A DNA stretch of 64,000 bases from Faecalibacterium prausnitzii (GCF_003287405.1 NZ_PRLD01000007.1:102304-166303); one strand, 5' to 3'; numbered from the stretch's first letter, positions 49,969 to 60,180 are shown. Notes: a model not told the origin generated them from the sequence alone. Numbers and translations: made by a program.

Positions 49969-51120
49969 ATGTCTAAAAAAATAACGCTGTTGGGTTCTAC
50001 CGGCTCCATCGGTACCCAGAGTCTGGATGTCATCCGCGCCCAAGGGTACGAGGTCTACGGCCTTTCTGCCCACAGCCATGTGGAAAAGATCTTGCAGCAG
50101 ATCGAGGAGTTCCACCCGAAATATGTCTGCATGACCGACCCGGATGCCGCCGCAAAGCTGGACGCCGCGCTGGCCGGCCGGGCAAATGCACCCAAGCTGC
50201 TCACCGGCCCGGAGGGGCTGAAGGAACTGGCTGCGCTGGACGGCCCGGATGTGGTGCTGAACAGCGTGGTGGGCATTGCCGGTCTTGGTGCCAGCCTGTG
50301 CGCCATCGAGAGCGGCCATGATTTGGCGCTGGCCAACAAGGAAAGCCTTGTCACCGGCGGTCATCTGGTCACGCAGGCTGTGGAAAAGCACGGGGTACAG
50401 CTGCTGCCTGTGGACAGCGAGCACTCCGCCATCTTCCAGTGCCTGCAGGATAAGGAGAGCGCTCCCAGCCTGACCAAAATTCTGCTCACGGCCTCCGGCG
50501 GCCCCTTCTTCGGCATGACCACCGAGCAGCTGCGCGGCAAGACCCGTGCAGACGCCCTCAAGCACCCCAACTGGAACATGGGCGCTAAGATCACCATCGA
50601 CTCTGCCACCCTGATGAACAAGGGTCTGGAGCTCATCGAGGCCGTATGGCTCTTCGGTCTGCCGCCGGAAAAGATCCAGATCGTGGTGCAGCGCCAGAGC
50701 ATCGTCCACTCTGCGGTGCAGTTCAGCGATAATTCGATCATTGCCCAGCTGGGTGTGCCGGATATGCGCATCCCCATCCAGTACGCCCTGACCTACCCCA
50801 AGCGTGTGCCGGGCGTAGTGCCGGAGCTGGACTTTACCACCCTGAAGCTGCTCACCTTCGATGTGGCTGACGAAGAGACCTTCCGCTGCCTTGCCGCCTG
50901 CAAAAAGGCCATTCGCAAGGGCGGTCTTGGCCCCTGCGCCGCCAACGGTGCCAACGAGGAAGCCGTTAAGCTGTTCCTTGAGGACAAGATCGGCTTTTTG
51001 GATATCGGCCGCTTGGTGGAGGCTGTTGTGGATAGCGACAGCTTTGGCGGCGACTATACGCTGGCAGACGTGTACGAGTGCGACCGCATGGCGCGCGCAT
51101 TCGTGCAGGCACACCTGTAA
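49969..51120 (+). CDS. dxr: 1-deoxy-D-xylulose 5-phosphate reductoisomerase
   Basis: A 383-aa enzyme with NADPH-binding ITLLGSTGSIGTQSLDVIRA, LALANKESLVTGGHL and VDSEHSAIFQCLQ. It commits the MEP isoprenoid pathway, supplying ispG and uppS in the same run. AGAGGAGG precedes the ATG, 19 bp after cdsA. Confidence 0.97.
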   Translation: MSKKITLLGSTGSIGTQSLDVIRAQGYEVYGLSAHSHVEKILQQIEEFHPKYVCMTDPDAAAKLDAALAGRANAPKLLTGPEGLKELAALDGPDVVLNSVVGIAGLGASLCAIESGHDLALANKESLVTGGHLVTQAVEKHGVQLLPVDSEHSAIFQCLQDKESAPSLTKILLTASGGPFFGMTTEQLRGKTRADALKHPNWNMGAKITIDSATLMNKGLELIEAVWLFGLPPEKIQIVVQRQSIVHSAVQFSDNSIIAQLGVPDMRIPIQYALTYPKRVPGVVPELDFTTLKLLTFDVADEETFRCLAACKKAIRKGGLGPCAANGANEEAVKLFLEDKIGFLDIGRLVEAVVDSDSFGGDYTLADVYECDRMARAFVQAHL

Positions 51121-51187
51121 CGCTTTATCAGCAATATACGTCCCGGCGCTGTTTCTGTAACGGCTCCGGGGCGATATGGGAGAACGA

Positions 51188-52300
51188 ATGTCATTTATTA
51201 TCACCATCCTTGCCGCGCTGCTCGTGTTCAGTGCGGTGATCGCCATCCACGAGTTCGGGCATTTTGCGGTGGCAAAGCTCTGCGGCATTCAGGTCAACGA
51301 GTTTTCCATCGGCATGGGGCCGGTGCTCTGGAAAAAGAACCGCAAGGGTACCCAGTACAGCCTGCGCGCCCTGCCTGTGGGCGGCTTTGTAGCGCTGGAA
51401 GGGGAGGAAAGCCCCGAAAGCCAGCAGGCAGAAGCTGCCCATACTGTGCAGGAGCAGCCCGCCCCGGAGACGGAAGCATCTGTGCAGCCCACCGGCGTCC
51501 CCCTGAATGAAGCGCCGGTATGGCAGCGGGCACTGGTCATGGTAGCCGGTGCGGTCATGAATTTTGTGCTGGGCTTTGTGGTGCTGGTGGTTTTGATCGC
51601 CGCCCAGAATGAGCCCATCACCAGCAAGACCATCTACGCCATTCAGGACGGTGCCCTCTGCGGGCAGACCGGCCTGCAGGCGGGGGACAAGGTTCTGGCG
51701 GTGAACGGCCGCCGCTGCTTTGTGGCAAACGACATCTTGTATGAGCTGGTGCGCACCCAGTCCTACAGTGCGGATTTCACCGTGCTGCGGAACGGCCAAA
51801 AGGTGCATCTGCCGAGGGTACAGTTTGACACATGGCAGGACGAAAAGGGCGAGACCCACATGAGCATCGGCTTTTCCGTCTACGGGCTGGAAAAGACCCC
51901 CGGCAACGTGCTGCGGGAGGCAGGCAACAGCGTGCTGTACTATGGGCGCATCGTGTTCACCTCCCTTGTGGACTTAGTGCGCGGGCGGGAGAGCATCAAC
52001 AACCTCTCCGGCCCGGTGGGCATCGTATCGGCCATCGGGCAGGCCGCCAGCTACGGCTGGCAGGATCTGCTGGAGATGCTGGCGCTCATCACCGTCAACC
52101 TTGGCATCCTCAACCTGCTGCCATTCCCGGCGCTGGACGGCGGTAAGGTAGTATTTTTGGTCATTGAAGGCGTCACCGGCCATACAGTGCCGGAAAAGCT
52201 GCAAAGCGTGCTCACCCTTGCAACCTTCGGGCTGCTGTTCGGGCTGATGCTCTTTGCAACCTACAACGATATTCTCCGGCTCATCACCGGGACAGTATAA
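51188..52300 (+). CDS. rseP: RIP metalloprotease RseP (site-2 protease)
   Basis: A 370-aa membrane protease with zinc motif HEFGH (residues 21-25), an acidic/Pro-rich insert at about 80-105, one PDZ domain (GLQAGDKVLAVNGRRC) and the third metal ligand in FPALDGGKVVF. It cuts transmembrane anti-sigma factors and signal-peptide remnants. ATG 51188 gives the normal MSFIITILAALLVF start and has GGAGA five bases upstream. ATG 51176 is an alternative. Confidence 0.95.
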   Translation: MSFIITILAALLVFSAVIAIHEFGHFAVAKLCGIQVNEFSIGMGPVLWKKNRKGTQYSLRALPVGGFVALEGEESPESQQAEAAHTVQEQPAPETEASVQPTGVPLNEAPVWQRALVMVAGAVMNFVLGFVVLVVLIAAQNEPITSKTIYAIQDGALCGQTGLQAGDKVLAVNGRRCFVANDILYELVRTQSYSADFTVLRNGQKVHLPRVQFDTWQDEKGETHMSIGFSVYGLEKTPGNVLREAGNSVLYYGRIVFTSLVDLVRGRESINNLSGPVGIVSAIGQAASYGWQDLLEMLALITVNLGILNLLPFPALDGGKVVFLVIEGVTGHTVPEKLQSVLTLATFGLLFGLMLFATYNDILRLITGTV

Positions 52301-52315
52301 GAAAGGGGAACCCTT

Positions 52316-53362
52316 ATGCGGCAGAAAAAACGTGAAGTGAAGATCGGCAATGTGACCATCGGCGGCAGCAACCCTATTGCGGTGCAGACCATGCTCAATG
52401 TGCCGGTGGAGGACATCGAAGGCAATGTGGCACAGGCTAAGCGGTGCGAAGCTGCAGGCTGCCAGATCCTGCGGGTGACCTGCCCCAGCCCGGCGGATGC
52501 AAAGTGCATCGAAGCCGTCAAGAACGCGGTGAACATCCCCATCGTGGCGGATATCCACTTTGACTACAAGGCAGCGCTGGCCTGCGCGGACGTGGGTGTG
52601 GACAAGATCCGCATCAACCCGGGCAACATCGGTGACGACGACCGGGTAAAGGCAGTGGTGGATGCCTGCCAGCAGAAGAACATCCCTATCCGTATTGGTG
52701 TCAACGGCGGCAGTCTGGAAAAGCACATTCTTGCCCGTTACGGTGCACCCACCCCGGAGGCCATGGTGGAAAGCGCTTTGTACCATGTGCGGCTGCTGGA
52801 AAAGTTCGATTTTAACAACATCGTCATCTCCATCAAGAACTCTAACGTGCCCCGCATGATGGAAGCCTACCGCCAGCTCAGCGCCGTCACCGACTACCCG
52901 CTCCATGTGGGCGTCACCGAAGCCGGCACCTACCAGATGGGTCTGCTGAAAAGCGGCATGGGCATCGGCGGGATGCTGCTGGAGGGCATCGGCGACACCA
53001 TCCGTGTGTCGCTGGCTGCCGAGCCGGAAAAAGAGGTGGAAGCAGGCTTTAACATCCTGCGCGCTGTGGGCTTCCCGGTCACCGGGCCGGAGGTCATCAC
53101 CTGTCCCACCTGCGGACGCACCCAGTACCCCTGCACTGAAATCGCCAACGAGGTGGAAAAGCGGCTGCAGGGCTACAAAAAGTCCATCAAGGTAGCCGTG
53201 ATGGGCTGCGTTGTCAACGGCCCCGGCGAAGCGCGCGAAGCCGATATCGGCATTGCTGGCGGCAAGGGCGAGGCCGTGCTGTTCATCCACGGCAAGCCCA
53301 TCAAAAAGCTGACCGGCGATAACATTCTGGATCAGTTCATGGACGAGATCTATAAATTGTAA
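52316..53362 (+). CDS. ispG: 4-hydroxy-3-methylbut-2-en-1-yl diphosphate synthase (flavodoxin/ferredoxin)
   Basis: A 348-aa TIM-barrel plus Fe-S domain enzyme with VKIGNVTIGGSNPIAVQTM, VADIHFDYKAAL, and C-terminal cluster cysteines in ITCPTCGRTQ and GCVVNGPGEA. It performs the penultimate MEP-pathway step. It lies 15 bp after rseP. In Clostridia ispG holds the place occupied by proS in Bacillus. Confidence 0.97.
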   Translation: MRQKKREVKIGNVTIGGSNPIAVQTMLNVPVEDIEGNVAQAKRCEAAGCQILRVTCPSPADAKCIEAVKNAVNIPIVADIHFDYKAALACADVGVDKIRINPGNIGDDDRVKAVVDACQQKNIPIRIGVNGGSLEKHILARYGAPTPEAMVESALYHVRLLEKFDFNNIVISIKNSNVPRMMEAYRQLSAVTDYPLHVGVTEAGTYQMGLLKSGMGIGGMLLEGIGDTIRVSLAAEPEKEVEAGFNILRAVGFPVTGPEVITCPTCGRTQYPCTEIANEVEKRLQGYKKSIKVAVMGCVVNGPGEAREADIGIAGGKGEAVLFIHGKPIKKLTGDNILDQFMDEIYKL

Positions 53363-53378
53363 GTATTCTTTTCCCTAC

Positions 53379-53412
53379 TGCCACACCTGCAAAAACGGGT
53401 GCGGCAGTTTGT
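53379..53412 (+). terminator. Weak hairpin between ispG and polC
   Basis: CTGCC-CACC and GGTG-GGCAG arms with one mismatch, then TTTG. Probably a partial terminator. Confidence 0.5.
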
Positions 53413-53446
53413 GCTGTAAAGAACCCACCAAAAAGGAGTACCATTT

Positions 53447-56400
53447 GTGAAACCACTTGTTTCCCAGCTGTGGCCGCAGTTTATGGCGGACCCGGATTTT
53501 GCGGCCTGCTTCGGGCAGGTGATCGTGGAGCACGCCCGGATGCTGCGGCAGGACCGGCAGGTCGAGTTTACTCTGCGCAGCGCCGCCCCGCTGGATCAGA
53601 ACCTCTGCGCCCGCCTGCTGGCTTCCCTGCAGCCGGACTATGAGGGCTTTGAGCTGAAGATCAAAAACCTGTTCGGCTATGCCATGCTGGACGAGCACGC
53701 CCTGCGCACCCTGCTGGAGGACATGAAGCGGGACGGCGTGCCCATCAACGGCTTTCTGGACAGGAGCAGCATCTCCATTACCGGGCAGAACATCACGGTG
53801 GGGGTGTGCCACGGCACAAAGTTTTTGCAGGAGATGGGCTTTGAGGAGCTGCTTGCCAAGCGCATTGCTGAGCATACCGGCGTTACCCCCAAGGTGACGC
53901 TGCAAAGCGCGGTGACTGCGGCTGAGCAGCAGCAAATGGAAGAAAAGCTGGAGCGCAAGATCGCACCGCCGGTGGTCAAGTTTGAGAAAAAAAATACCGC
54001 ACCGTCCATCAAGGTGGAGGGACTCAACCTTACGGACAAGCCTGTCACCATCTTCCACGGCAAAATGTTTACCCCCAAAAACCTTACGCCTCTCAAGGAT
54101 CTGGGCGGCGAGGGCGGCAAGTGCATGATCTGGGGCGATGTGTTCTTTACCGAGGTCAAGGGCAACTACCGCAAGATCTACACCGTGTCCATCACCGACT
54201 ACACCGGTTCTATCAACCTGAAGGTCCGCGCACAGGAAGGGGAGGACTGCTCCAAGTGGGAGGGCATCAGCAAGGGCAGCACAGTCATCGTGCGGGGCGA
54301 CTGCTCCTACGATAAATACGAGCACGACTACATCGTATACCCCTACGATGTGCTGATCGTGGAGCGCAAAAAGCGGGAGGATACTGCCCCGGAAAAGCGG
54401 GTGGAGCTGCATTTGCACACCAAGCTTTCCAGCATGGACGGCTTTTGCGACCCCGGCGGCATCGTCAAGCTGGCGCACCGCATGGGACACCCCGCCATTG
54501 CCATCACCGACCACGGCGTGTGTCAGGGCTACCCGGAAGCCATGCTGGCAGCCGATGACATCCACAAAAAAGACCCGGATTTCAAGCTCATCTACGGGTG
54601 CGAAGCCTACTTTGTGGACGACATGGTGCCCTGCGTCTACGGCGTAAAGGATCAGCCGCTGGACGGCGAGTTCTGCGTGTTCGACACCGAGACCACCGGT
54701 CTTGATCCTGGGGTGGAGTACCTTACCGAGATCGGCGCGGTCATCATCCGCAACGGCGAGGTGGTGGAGGAGTTCGACACCTTCGTCAAGCCCGGCAAGC
54801 CCATCACCCCCAAGATCACCGAGTTGACCGGCATCACCAACGAGATGGTGGCGGATGCGCCCGGTGAAAAGGAAGCGCTGGAAGCCTTTCTTGCCTTTGC
54901 GGGCGACCGCATTCTGGTGGGGCACAACGTCCATGCCTTTGATATGCGCTTTTTACGGGCAGCTGCCAAGCGCAGCGGCGTCAAGTTGGAACCTACCTAT
55001 ATCGACACTCTGACCATGGCACAGACCATGTACCCGGGTCTGCACAACTATAAACAGGGAACCATCAATAAGCATCTGGAACTGCCTGCCTACGAAGCGC
55101 ACCGCGCCTGCGAGGACTCCGCTGCGCTGGGACGTATCTTCTGCGTGATGCTGAACGACCTTGCGGAAAAAGAGGTGACGAAGGTCAGTGAGATCAACAC
55201 CGGCCTTGGCGGCAACCGCGAGGTGCTGAAAAAGAAATACTATCACCTCATCATTCTGGTCAAAAACCAGATGGGCCTGAAAAACTTGTACAAGATCGTC
55301 AGTGAAGCACACGTCAACTACTTCTTCAAAAAGCCCCGCGTGCCCCGCAGCCTGCTGAACAAGTACCGGGACGGCCTGCTGCTCACCAGCGCCTGTGAAG
55401 CGGGCGAGCTGTACCGCGCCATCGTGGACGGCACCAGCTACGAAGAACTGAAAAAAATCGCCGCCTATTACGATATCCTTGAGATCCAGCCGCTGGGCAA
55501 CAACGCCTATATGGTGCGGGATGGCAAGGTGGACAGCGAGGAGCGGATCAAGGAGTTCAACCGTACCGTCATCAGGCTGGGCGAGGATCTGCACAAGCCG
55601 GTCATTGCTACCGGCGACGTGCACTTTACCGAGCCGGAGGATGCGATCTACCGCGCCGTATTGCAGGCAGGCAACGGCTTTAAGGATGCCGACAACCAGC
55701 CGCCACTGTTCTTCCGCACCACGCAGGATATGCTGGCGCAGTTCTACTATCTGCCCAAGGAAAAAGCCTACGAGGTGGTGGTGAAGAACCCCCGCAAGAT
55801 CGCCGCCATGATCGACAACAACGTGCGCGCCATCCCCCGGGGCACCTACCCGCCCAGCATCGAGGGTGCAGAGCAGCAGCTGCGCGATGCCACATGGGAG
55901 CACGCCAAGCGGGATTACGGCGATCCCCTGCCCGAGATCGTGGAAAAGCGGCTGCAAAAGGAGCTGGATTCCATCTGCGGCCACGGCTACGCGGTTCTGT
56001 ACGTCATTGCGGTCAAGCTGGTGGCCTACTCCAATGCGGGCGGCTATCAGGTGGGCAGCCGTGGCTCGGTCGGCTCCTCTGCCGTGGCGCACTTTTCCGG
56101 CATCTCGGAGGTGAACAGTCTGCCGCCCCACTACCGCTGCCCCAAGTGCAAGCACAGCGAGTTCATCACCGATGGCAGCGTGGACGATGGCTTTGACCTG
56201 CCGGATAAAAACTGTCCCCACTGCGGCACCCGGATGCTGGTGGACGGCCACGACATTCCCTTCGAGACCTTCCTGGGCTTCTACGGCGATAAGGAACCGG
56301 ATATCGACCTGAACTTCTCCGGCGAGTACCAATCCAACGTGCACCGCTACACCGAGGAGCTGTTCGGCAAGGCCAATGTGTTCAAGGCCGGCACGGTGTC

Positions 56401-57736
56401 CGGTATTCAGGATAAAACCGCTTATGGTTACGTTAAAAAGTATCTGGACGAGCGGCAGCGCACCGTGAACCACGCCGAGGAGAACCGCCTGACGCTGGGC
56501 TGTACCGGCGTCAAGCGTACCACCGGCCAGCACCCCGGCGGCATGGTCGTTGTGCCGGACACCTATGAGATCTACGATTTCTGCCCCATCCAGCACCCGG
56601 CGGATGACGTGGCGGGCGGTCTGCTGACCACCCATTTCGAGTTCAAGTACCTGCACGACACCCTGCTCAAGCTGGACGAGCTGGGCCACGATATGCCCAC
56701 TTTCTACAAGTATTTTGAGGAATACACCGGCATCCCGGTGGACAGCATCCCCATGAACGACCCCAAGGTGTACAGCCTGCTGACCAGCCCGGAAGCGCTT
56801 GGCGTGACCCCGGAGCAGATCGACAGCCAAACCGGTACCTTCGGCATCCCGGAAATGGGCACGAATTTCGTGCGCGGAATGCTGGTAGAAGCACGGCCTA
56901 AAAATTTCTCGGAGCTGATCCAGATCTCCGGTCTGTCCCATGGCACGGACGTGTGGACGGGCAACGCGGACGAACTGATCCGCAGCGGAACCTGCACCAT
57001 TGCAGAGGTCATCGGCTGCCGTGACAGCATCATGCTGTACCTGCTGCGCAAGGGGCTGGAGCCCAAGATGGCCTTTGATATCATGGAGGCCGTGCGTAAG
57101 GGCAAGGTGGCCAAGGGCGGCTTCCAGCCGGGCTGGGAGGAAGCCATGCGGGAGCACGAGGTACCGGACTGGTACATCGAGAGCTGCCGCAAGATCAAGT
57201 ATATGTTCCCCAAGGCTCACGCTGTGGCCTACCTGATGAGTGCTATCCGTCTGATGTGGTACAAGATCTACAAGCCGCAGGCGTTCTATGCGGTGTATTT
57301 TACCGTGCGCGGCGATGATATCGACTACGAAGCCGCCATCGGCGGCGCTGCCGTGGCGCGCGCCCACATGGAAGCGGTCAAGCGCCGCCTGAAAGAGGAA
57401 AAGAATGCCAAGGACGAGGATGTGCTGGTCAGCTTGCAGCTGGTCAACGAGATGCTGAGCCGTGGGTACGAGTTTTTGCCCATCGAGCTGGGCAAGAGCC
57501 GCGGCTCCAAGTATGTGGTGGAGGACGACAAGGTGCGCCTGCCCTTCAGCGCCCTGAAGGGCCTCGGCGGTGCCGCTGCCGAGGCTCTGGAGCGGGTGAC
57601 CATCCACGGAGAGGAATATATCTCGGTGGAAGAGCTGCAGCAGGCCTCCGGCGTGGGCAGCGGCATTCTGGACCGTCTGCGTCAGGTGGGCGCACTGGGC
57701 GACCTGCCCGAGAGCAGTCAGGTAAGCTTTTTCTGA
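53447..57736 (+). CDS. polC: DNA polymerase III alpha subunit, PolC type
   Basis: A 1429-aa protein of full family length. It has an N-terminal domain, an OB fold (about residues 195-305), a PHP domain beginning VELHLHTKLSSMDGFCDPGG, an inserted DEDDh 3'-5' exonuclease (CVFDTETTGLDPGVEYLTEI near residue 410), the polymerase palm with GSVGSSAVAHFSG and EPDIDLNFSGEYQ, a zinc-type CPKC...CPHC segment (about 902-926), and a helix-hairpin-helix tail. It is the main replicative polymerase of low-GC Gram-positives, with built-in proofreading. GTG 53447 with AAGGAG eight bases upstream is the start. Confidence 0.98.
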   Translation: MKPLVSQLWPQFMADPDFAACFGQVIVEHARMLRQDRQVEFTLRSAAPLDQNLCARLLASLQPDYEGFELKIKNLFGYAMLDEHALRTLLEDMKRDGVPINGFLDRSSISITGQNITVGVCHGTKFLQEMGFEELLAKRIAEHTGVTPKVTLQSAVTAAEQQQMEEKLERKIAPPVVKFEKKNTAPSIKVEGLNLTDKPVTIFHGKMFTPKNLTPLKDLGGEGGKCMIWGDVFFTEVKGNYRKIYTVSITDYTGSINLKVRAQEGEDCSKWEGISKGSTVIVRGDCSYDKYEHDYIVYPYDVLIVERKKREDTAPEKRVELHLHTKLSSMDGFCDPGGIVKLAHRMGHPAIAITDHGVCQGYPEAMLAADDIHKKDPDFKLIYGCEAYFVDDMVPCVYGVKDQPLDGEFCVFDTETTGLDPGVEYLTEIGAVIIRNGEVVEEFDTFVKPGKPITPKITELTGITNEMVADAPGEKEALEAFLAFAGDRILVGHNVHAFDMRFLRAAAKRSGVKLEPTYIDTLTMAQTMYPGLHNYKQGTINKHLELPAYEAHRACEDSAALGRIFCVMLNDLAEKEVTKVSEINTGLGGNREVLKKKYYHLIILVKNQMGLKNLYKIVSEAHVNYFFKKPRVPRSLLNKYRDGLLLTSACEAGELYRAIVDGTSYEELKKIAAYYDILEIQPLGNNAYMVRDGKVDSEERIKEFNRTVIRLGEDLHKPVIATGDVHFTEPEDAIYRAVLQAGNGFKDADNQPPLFFRTTQDMLAQFYYLPKEKAYEVVVKNPRKIAAMIDNNVRAIPRGTYPPSIEGAEQQLRDATWEHAKRDYGDPLPEIVEKRLQKELDSICGHGYAVLYVIAVKLVAYSNAGGYQVGSRGSVGSSAVAHFSGISEVNSLPPHYRCPKCKHSEFITDGSVDDGFDLPDKNCPHCGTRMLVDGHDIPFETFLGFYGDKEPDIDLNFSGEYQSNVHRYTEELFGKANVFKAGTVSGIQDKTAYGYVKKYLDERQRTVNHAEENRLTLGCTGVKRTTGQHPGGMVVVPDTYEIYDFCPIQHPADDVAGGLLTTHFEFKYLHDTLLKLDELGHDMPTFYKYFEEYTGIPVDSIPMNDPKVYSLLTSPEALGVTPEQIDSQTGTFGIPEMGTNFVRGMLVEARPKNFSELIQISGLSHGTDVWTGNADELIRSGTCTIAEVIGCRDSIMLYLLRKGLEPKMAFDIMEAVRKGKVAKGGFQPGWEEAMREHEVPDWYIESCRKIKYMFPKAHAVAYLMSAIRLMWYKIYKPQAFYAVYFTVRGDDIDYEAAIGGAAVARAHMEAVKRRLKEEKNAKDEDVLVSLQLVNEMLSRGYEFLPIELGKSRGSKYVVEDDKVRLPFSALKGLGGAAAEALERVTIHGEEYISVEELQQASGVGSGILDRLRQVGALGDLPESSQVSFF

Positions 57737-57741
57737 GAAAC

Positions 57742-57778
57742 AAAGGCCGTTGCACAGATTTTGTGCAGCGGCCTTTTA
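57742..57778 (+). terminator. Terminator after polC
   Basis: AAAGGCCGTTGCACA pairs with TGTGCAGCGGCCTTTT (one G-U). It forms the left border of repeat copy C. Confidence 0.88.
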
Positions 57779-57786
57779 TCAGGTCT

Positions 57787-57897
57787 GGACGATTTTGAAT
57801 GCCCGCCGCGTGCGCTTTGGGCATTTTCAGCGGAAGAATTTTTTATAATTTCCAAGTCGGGAAGTTCTGCGGAACTTCCCGACTTGCTTTTTCGCCA
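57787..57897 (+). repeat. Dispersed structured intergenic repeat, copy C (full length)
   Basis: The order is GATTTTGAATGCCCGCCG, then GCGCTTTGGGCATTTTCAGC (ATGCCC 57799-57804 pairing GGGCAT 57819-57824), an AT-rich spacer, a hairpin CAAGTCGGGAAGTTC/GAACTTCCCGACTTG (57853-57885) with apex TTCTGCGGAA, and CTTTTTCGCC. Outside the hairpin it matches copy A closely, while the hairpin stem is unrelated. Confidence 0.75.
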
Positions 57898-57901
57898 GAA
57901 A

Positions 57902-57942
57902 AAGAGACTGCCGCACGGAGTACCATGCAGCAGTCTCTTTGT
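57902..57942 (-). terminator. Terminator of the Asp23-FakA operon
   Basis: AAAGAGACTGC and GCAGTCTCTTT form an 11-bp stem, and the minus strand continues TTTTTCTGG. It closely resembles the left terminator of copy A. Confidence 0.85.
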
Positions 57943-57978
57943 GTTTTGTGATAATGTCAAATCAGGGCAGGGGAATGC

Positions 57979-59673
57979 TTACTCCACGCTGATCATATAG
58001 TAGTAAACGGGCTGGCCGCCGCGGATGTGGCTTACTTCCACATGGTTGGGGCACTTTGCCTTTACGATCTCGGTAACCTTCTCGGCGTCCTCATCGCTTA
58101 CATCACAGCCGGAAATGATGGTGACGAAGCTGGAATCCTTCTTGCACATATTGCGTGCCAGACGGTAGGTGGCCTTGGTGATATCGGTGGAGGTGGAAAC
58201 GATCTTGCCGTTCTCCAGCGCCATGATCTCGCCCTTGCGGATGCGCTTGCCGTCGTACTCGCTGTCGCGGGCGGCGTAGGTGATCAGACCGGTGGACACC
58301 TTGTCGGCAGCAGCCATCATGTTGATGGTGTTGGTCTCAGCGTTCACAGAGGGGTCAAAGTTCAGCAGTGCGGTAATGCCCATGGGCACGGTGCGGGTGG
58401 GCAGCACCACCACCTGACGGTCAGCCAGCTTCTGTGCCTGCTCGGCAGCCATGATGATGTTCTTGTTGTTGGGTAGCACGAACACGGTCTTGGCAGGCAC
58501 GCTCTGGATGGCTGCCAGAATATCCTCGGTGGAGGGGTTCATGGTCTGACCGCCGGACACCACAGCGTCTGCTGCCAGATCGGTGAACACAGCCTTCAGA
58601 CCCTCACCGGCGGCAACAGCCACAAAGCCGTAGTCGCGGCTGGGATCCACGGCGGCGTAGATGAACTCGCTGGCCTGAGAGGGAGCCTTCTCGGCAGAAG
58701 CCTGCTTTTCAAGGCTCTTGCCCTGCTTCTGGCGGGCGAGGAACTGCTCGTGCATATTCTCGATCTTGAAGTTGGTCAGGTAGCCGTACTTGATGGCCTC
58801 GCTCAGGATCTTGCCGGGGTCGGCAGTGTGAACGTGCAGGTTGATGACGTCATCATCCTCAATGCACACCACGCTGTCGCCGTTGGACTCTGCAAAGGCA
58901 CGCATCTTGGCGGCGCTGGCACCCTCGTTCTTGTTGATGAGGAACTGGGTGCAGTAGCCGTTGGTAATGTCCTCCACCTTCATCAGGTCGTCGGTGAACA
59001 CGCCCTTACCGGCATTCTCGGTGGACAGCTTTGCCTTGTTGGGGGCAGCTTCGCCGCCGGCAATAATGGCCTCGCCATGGAACACCTTGCCCATGCCCTC
59101 AAAGATGACCATAATGCCCTGACCGCCTGCGTCCACAACGCCGGCCTTCTTCAGCACGGGCAGCAGGTTGGGGGTGTCCTCCAGTGCCTTCTGACCGGCA
59201 GTCAGCACCACGTCCCACAGGGCGGGCACATCTGCGGCATCACTGGCAGCGGCTTCCTCAGAAGCAACGCGGGCAACGGTCAGGATAGTGCCCTCGGTGG
59301 GCTTCATCACGGCCTTGTAGGCACCCTCAACGCCCTTCTGCAGGGCAGCCACGATATCGGCAGCGTCAGCCTCTTTTTTGCCCTCCAAAGCCTTAGAGAA
59401 GCCGCGGAACAGCAGGCTGGTGATAACACCGGAGTTGCCGCGCGCACCGCGCAGCATGGCAGAAGCGGCGGTCTTGGCAGCTTCGCCCACGGTGCAGCTG
59501 TCGTCCAGAGCTTCCAGCTCACGCACGGCAGCGCCCACGGTCATGCCCATGTTGGTGCCGGTGTCGCCATCCGGCACGGGGAAAACGTTCAGCTCGTCCA
59601 CGCGGGAACGCTGGTTGTTAATGTTGTTGGCGCCGGAAATGATGGCGTCGCGCAGGATCTTACCAGAAATCAT
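57979..59673 (-). CDS. DAK2 domain protein, fatty acid kinase FakA-like (YloV)
   Basis: A 564-aa protein. The N-terminal DhaL-like kinase domain (about 1-200) has VDELNVFPVPDGDTGTNMGM, with the aspartates that hold Mg-ATP, and SAMLRGARGNSGVITSLLF. The C-terminal domain includes VFVLPNNKNIIMAAEQAQKL. With a FakB partner (DegV family, not seen here) FakA phosphorylates fatty acids for phospholipid synthesis. It follows the Asp23 gene on the minus strand, the usual yloU-yloV pairing. Confidence 0.93.
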   Translation of the reverse strand: MISGKILRDAIISGANNINNQRSRVDELNVFPVPDGDTGTNMGMTVGAAVRELEALDDSCTVGEAAKTAASAMLRGARGNSGVITSLLFRGFSKALEGKKEADAADIVAALQKGVEGAYKAVMKPTEGTILTVARVASEEAAASDAADVPALWDVVLTAGQKALEDTPNLLPVLKKAGVVDAGGQGIMVIFEGMGKVFHGEAIIAGGEAAPNKAKLSTENAGKGVFTDDLMKVEDITNGYCTQFLINKNEGASAAKMRAFAESNGDSVVCIEDDDVINLHVHTADPGKILSEAIKYGYLTNFKIENMHEQFLARQKQGKSLEKQASAEKAPSQASEFIYAAVDPSRDYGFVAVAAGEGLKAVFTDLAADAVVSGGQTMNPSTEDILAAIQSVPAKTVFVLPNNKNIIMAAEQAQKLADRQVVVLPTRTVPMGITALLNFDPSVNAETNTINMMAAADKVSTGLITYAARDSEYDGKRIRKGEIMALENGKIVSTSTDITKATYRLARNMCKKDSSFVTIISGCDVSDEDAEKVTEIVKAKCPNHVEVSHIRGGQPVYYYMISVE

Positions 59674-59728
59674 TGTTCTTACTCCTTAGTAACTGGCCGG
59701 AAAATCCCGGCTCGGGTTTGCAGACAAA

Positions 59729-60079
59729 TCAGGCGATGACGTCATCCACGGACACCACCACGCGGGCGACCTTCAGCCCGGTGGCCTGCTCCACCTCGTC
59801 CTTAACGCGGTGGGAGATGCTGCGGGCGGCGGTGGAAATGTTCAGACCGTAGCTGACGGCAATGTGCAGCTCGATGACCAGACGCCCATTCTGCTGGGTC
59901 ACGCGCACACCCTTTTCCGGGTAATCGGAACCGTATACCATGCTTTTCACAGCGTCAGTCATATCACGGGGAGCCATGGCAGCAACGCCGTAGCACTGTT
60001 TGGTGGCTTCACCCACCAGAGTGGAAAAATACCCATCAGTAAAGCTGACATTCCCAAGCGGGAAACGGGAAGTGATCAT
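59729..60079 (-). CDS. Asp23/Gls24 family envelope stress protein (YloU-like)
   Basis: A 116-aa protein with ATKQCYGVAAMAPRDMTDAV near the N-terminus and IELHIAVSYGLNISTAARSI, both typical of PF03780. The family is tied to cell-envelope homeostasis; alkaline-shock protein 23 is a member. First gene of the operon with FakA, 55 bp upstream of it. RBS AAGGAGCAGAG. Promoter at 60181-60209 on the same strand. Confidence 0.93.
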   Translation of the reverse strand: MITSRFPLGNVSFTDGYFSTLVGEATKQCYGVAAMAPRDMTDAVKSMVYGSDYPEKGVRVTQQNGRLVIELHIAVSYGLNISTAARSISHRVKDEVEQATGLKVARVVVSVDDVIA

Positions 60080-60180
60080 AGTCGCTCTGCTCCTTTATGT
60101 TATTTTTCATAAAAATACACGCAAGGGTCGGGGGCATTGGCTGCGCAAAACGAAGCTTGCCTCAGATAAACACCCACCCT

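Noticed and set aside
54953..57607. An 884-codon open frame on the minus strand opposite polC
   Set aside because: Same effect: antisense of a highly expressed GC-rich gene, with composition dominated by complementary codons and no recognisable domain.
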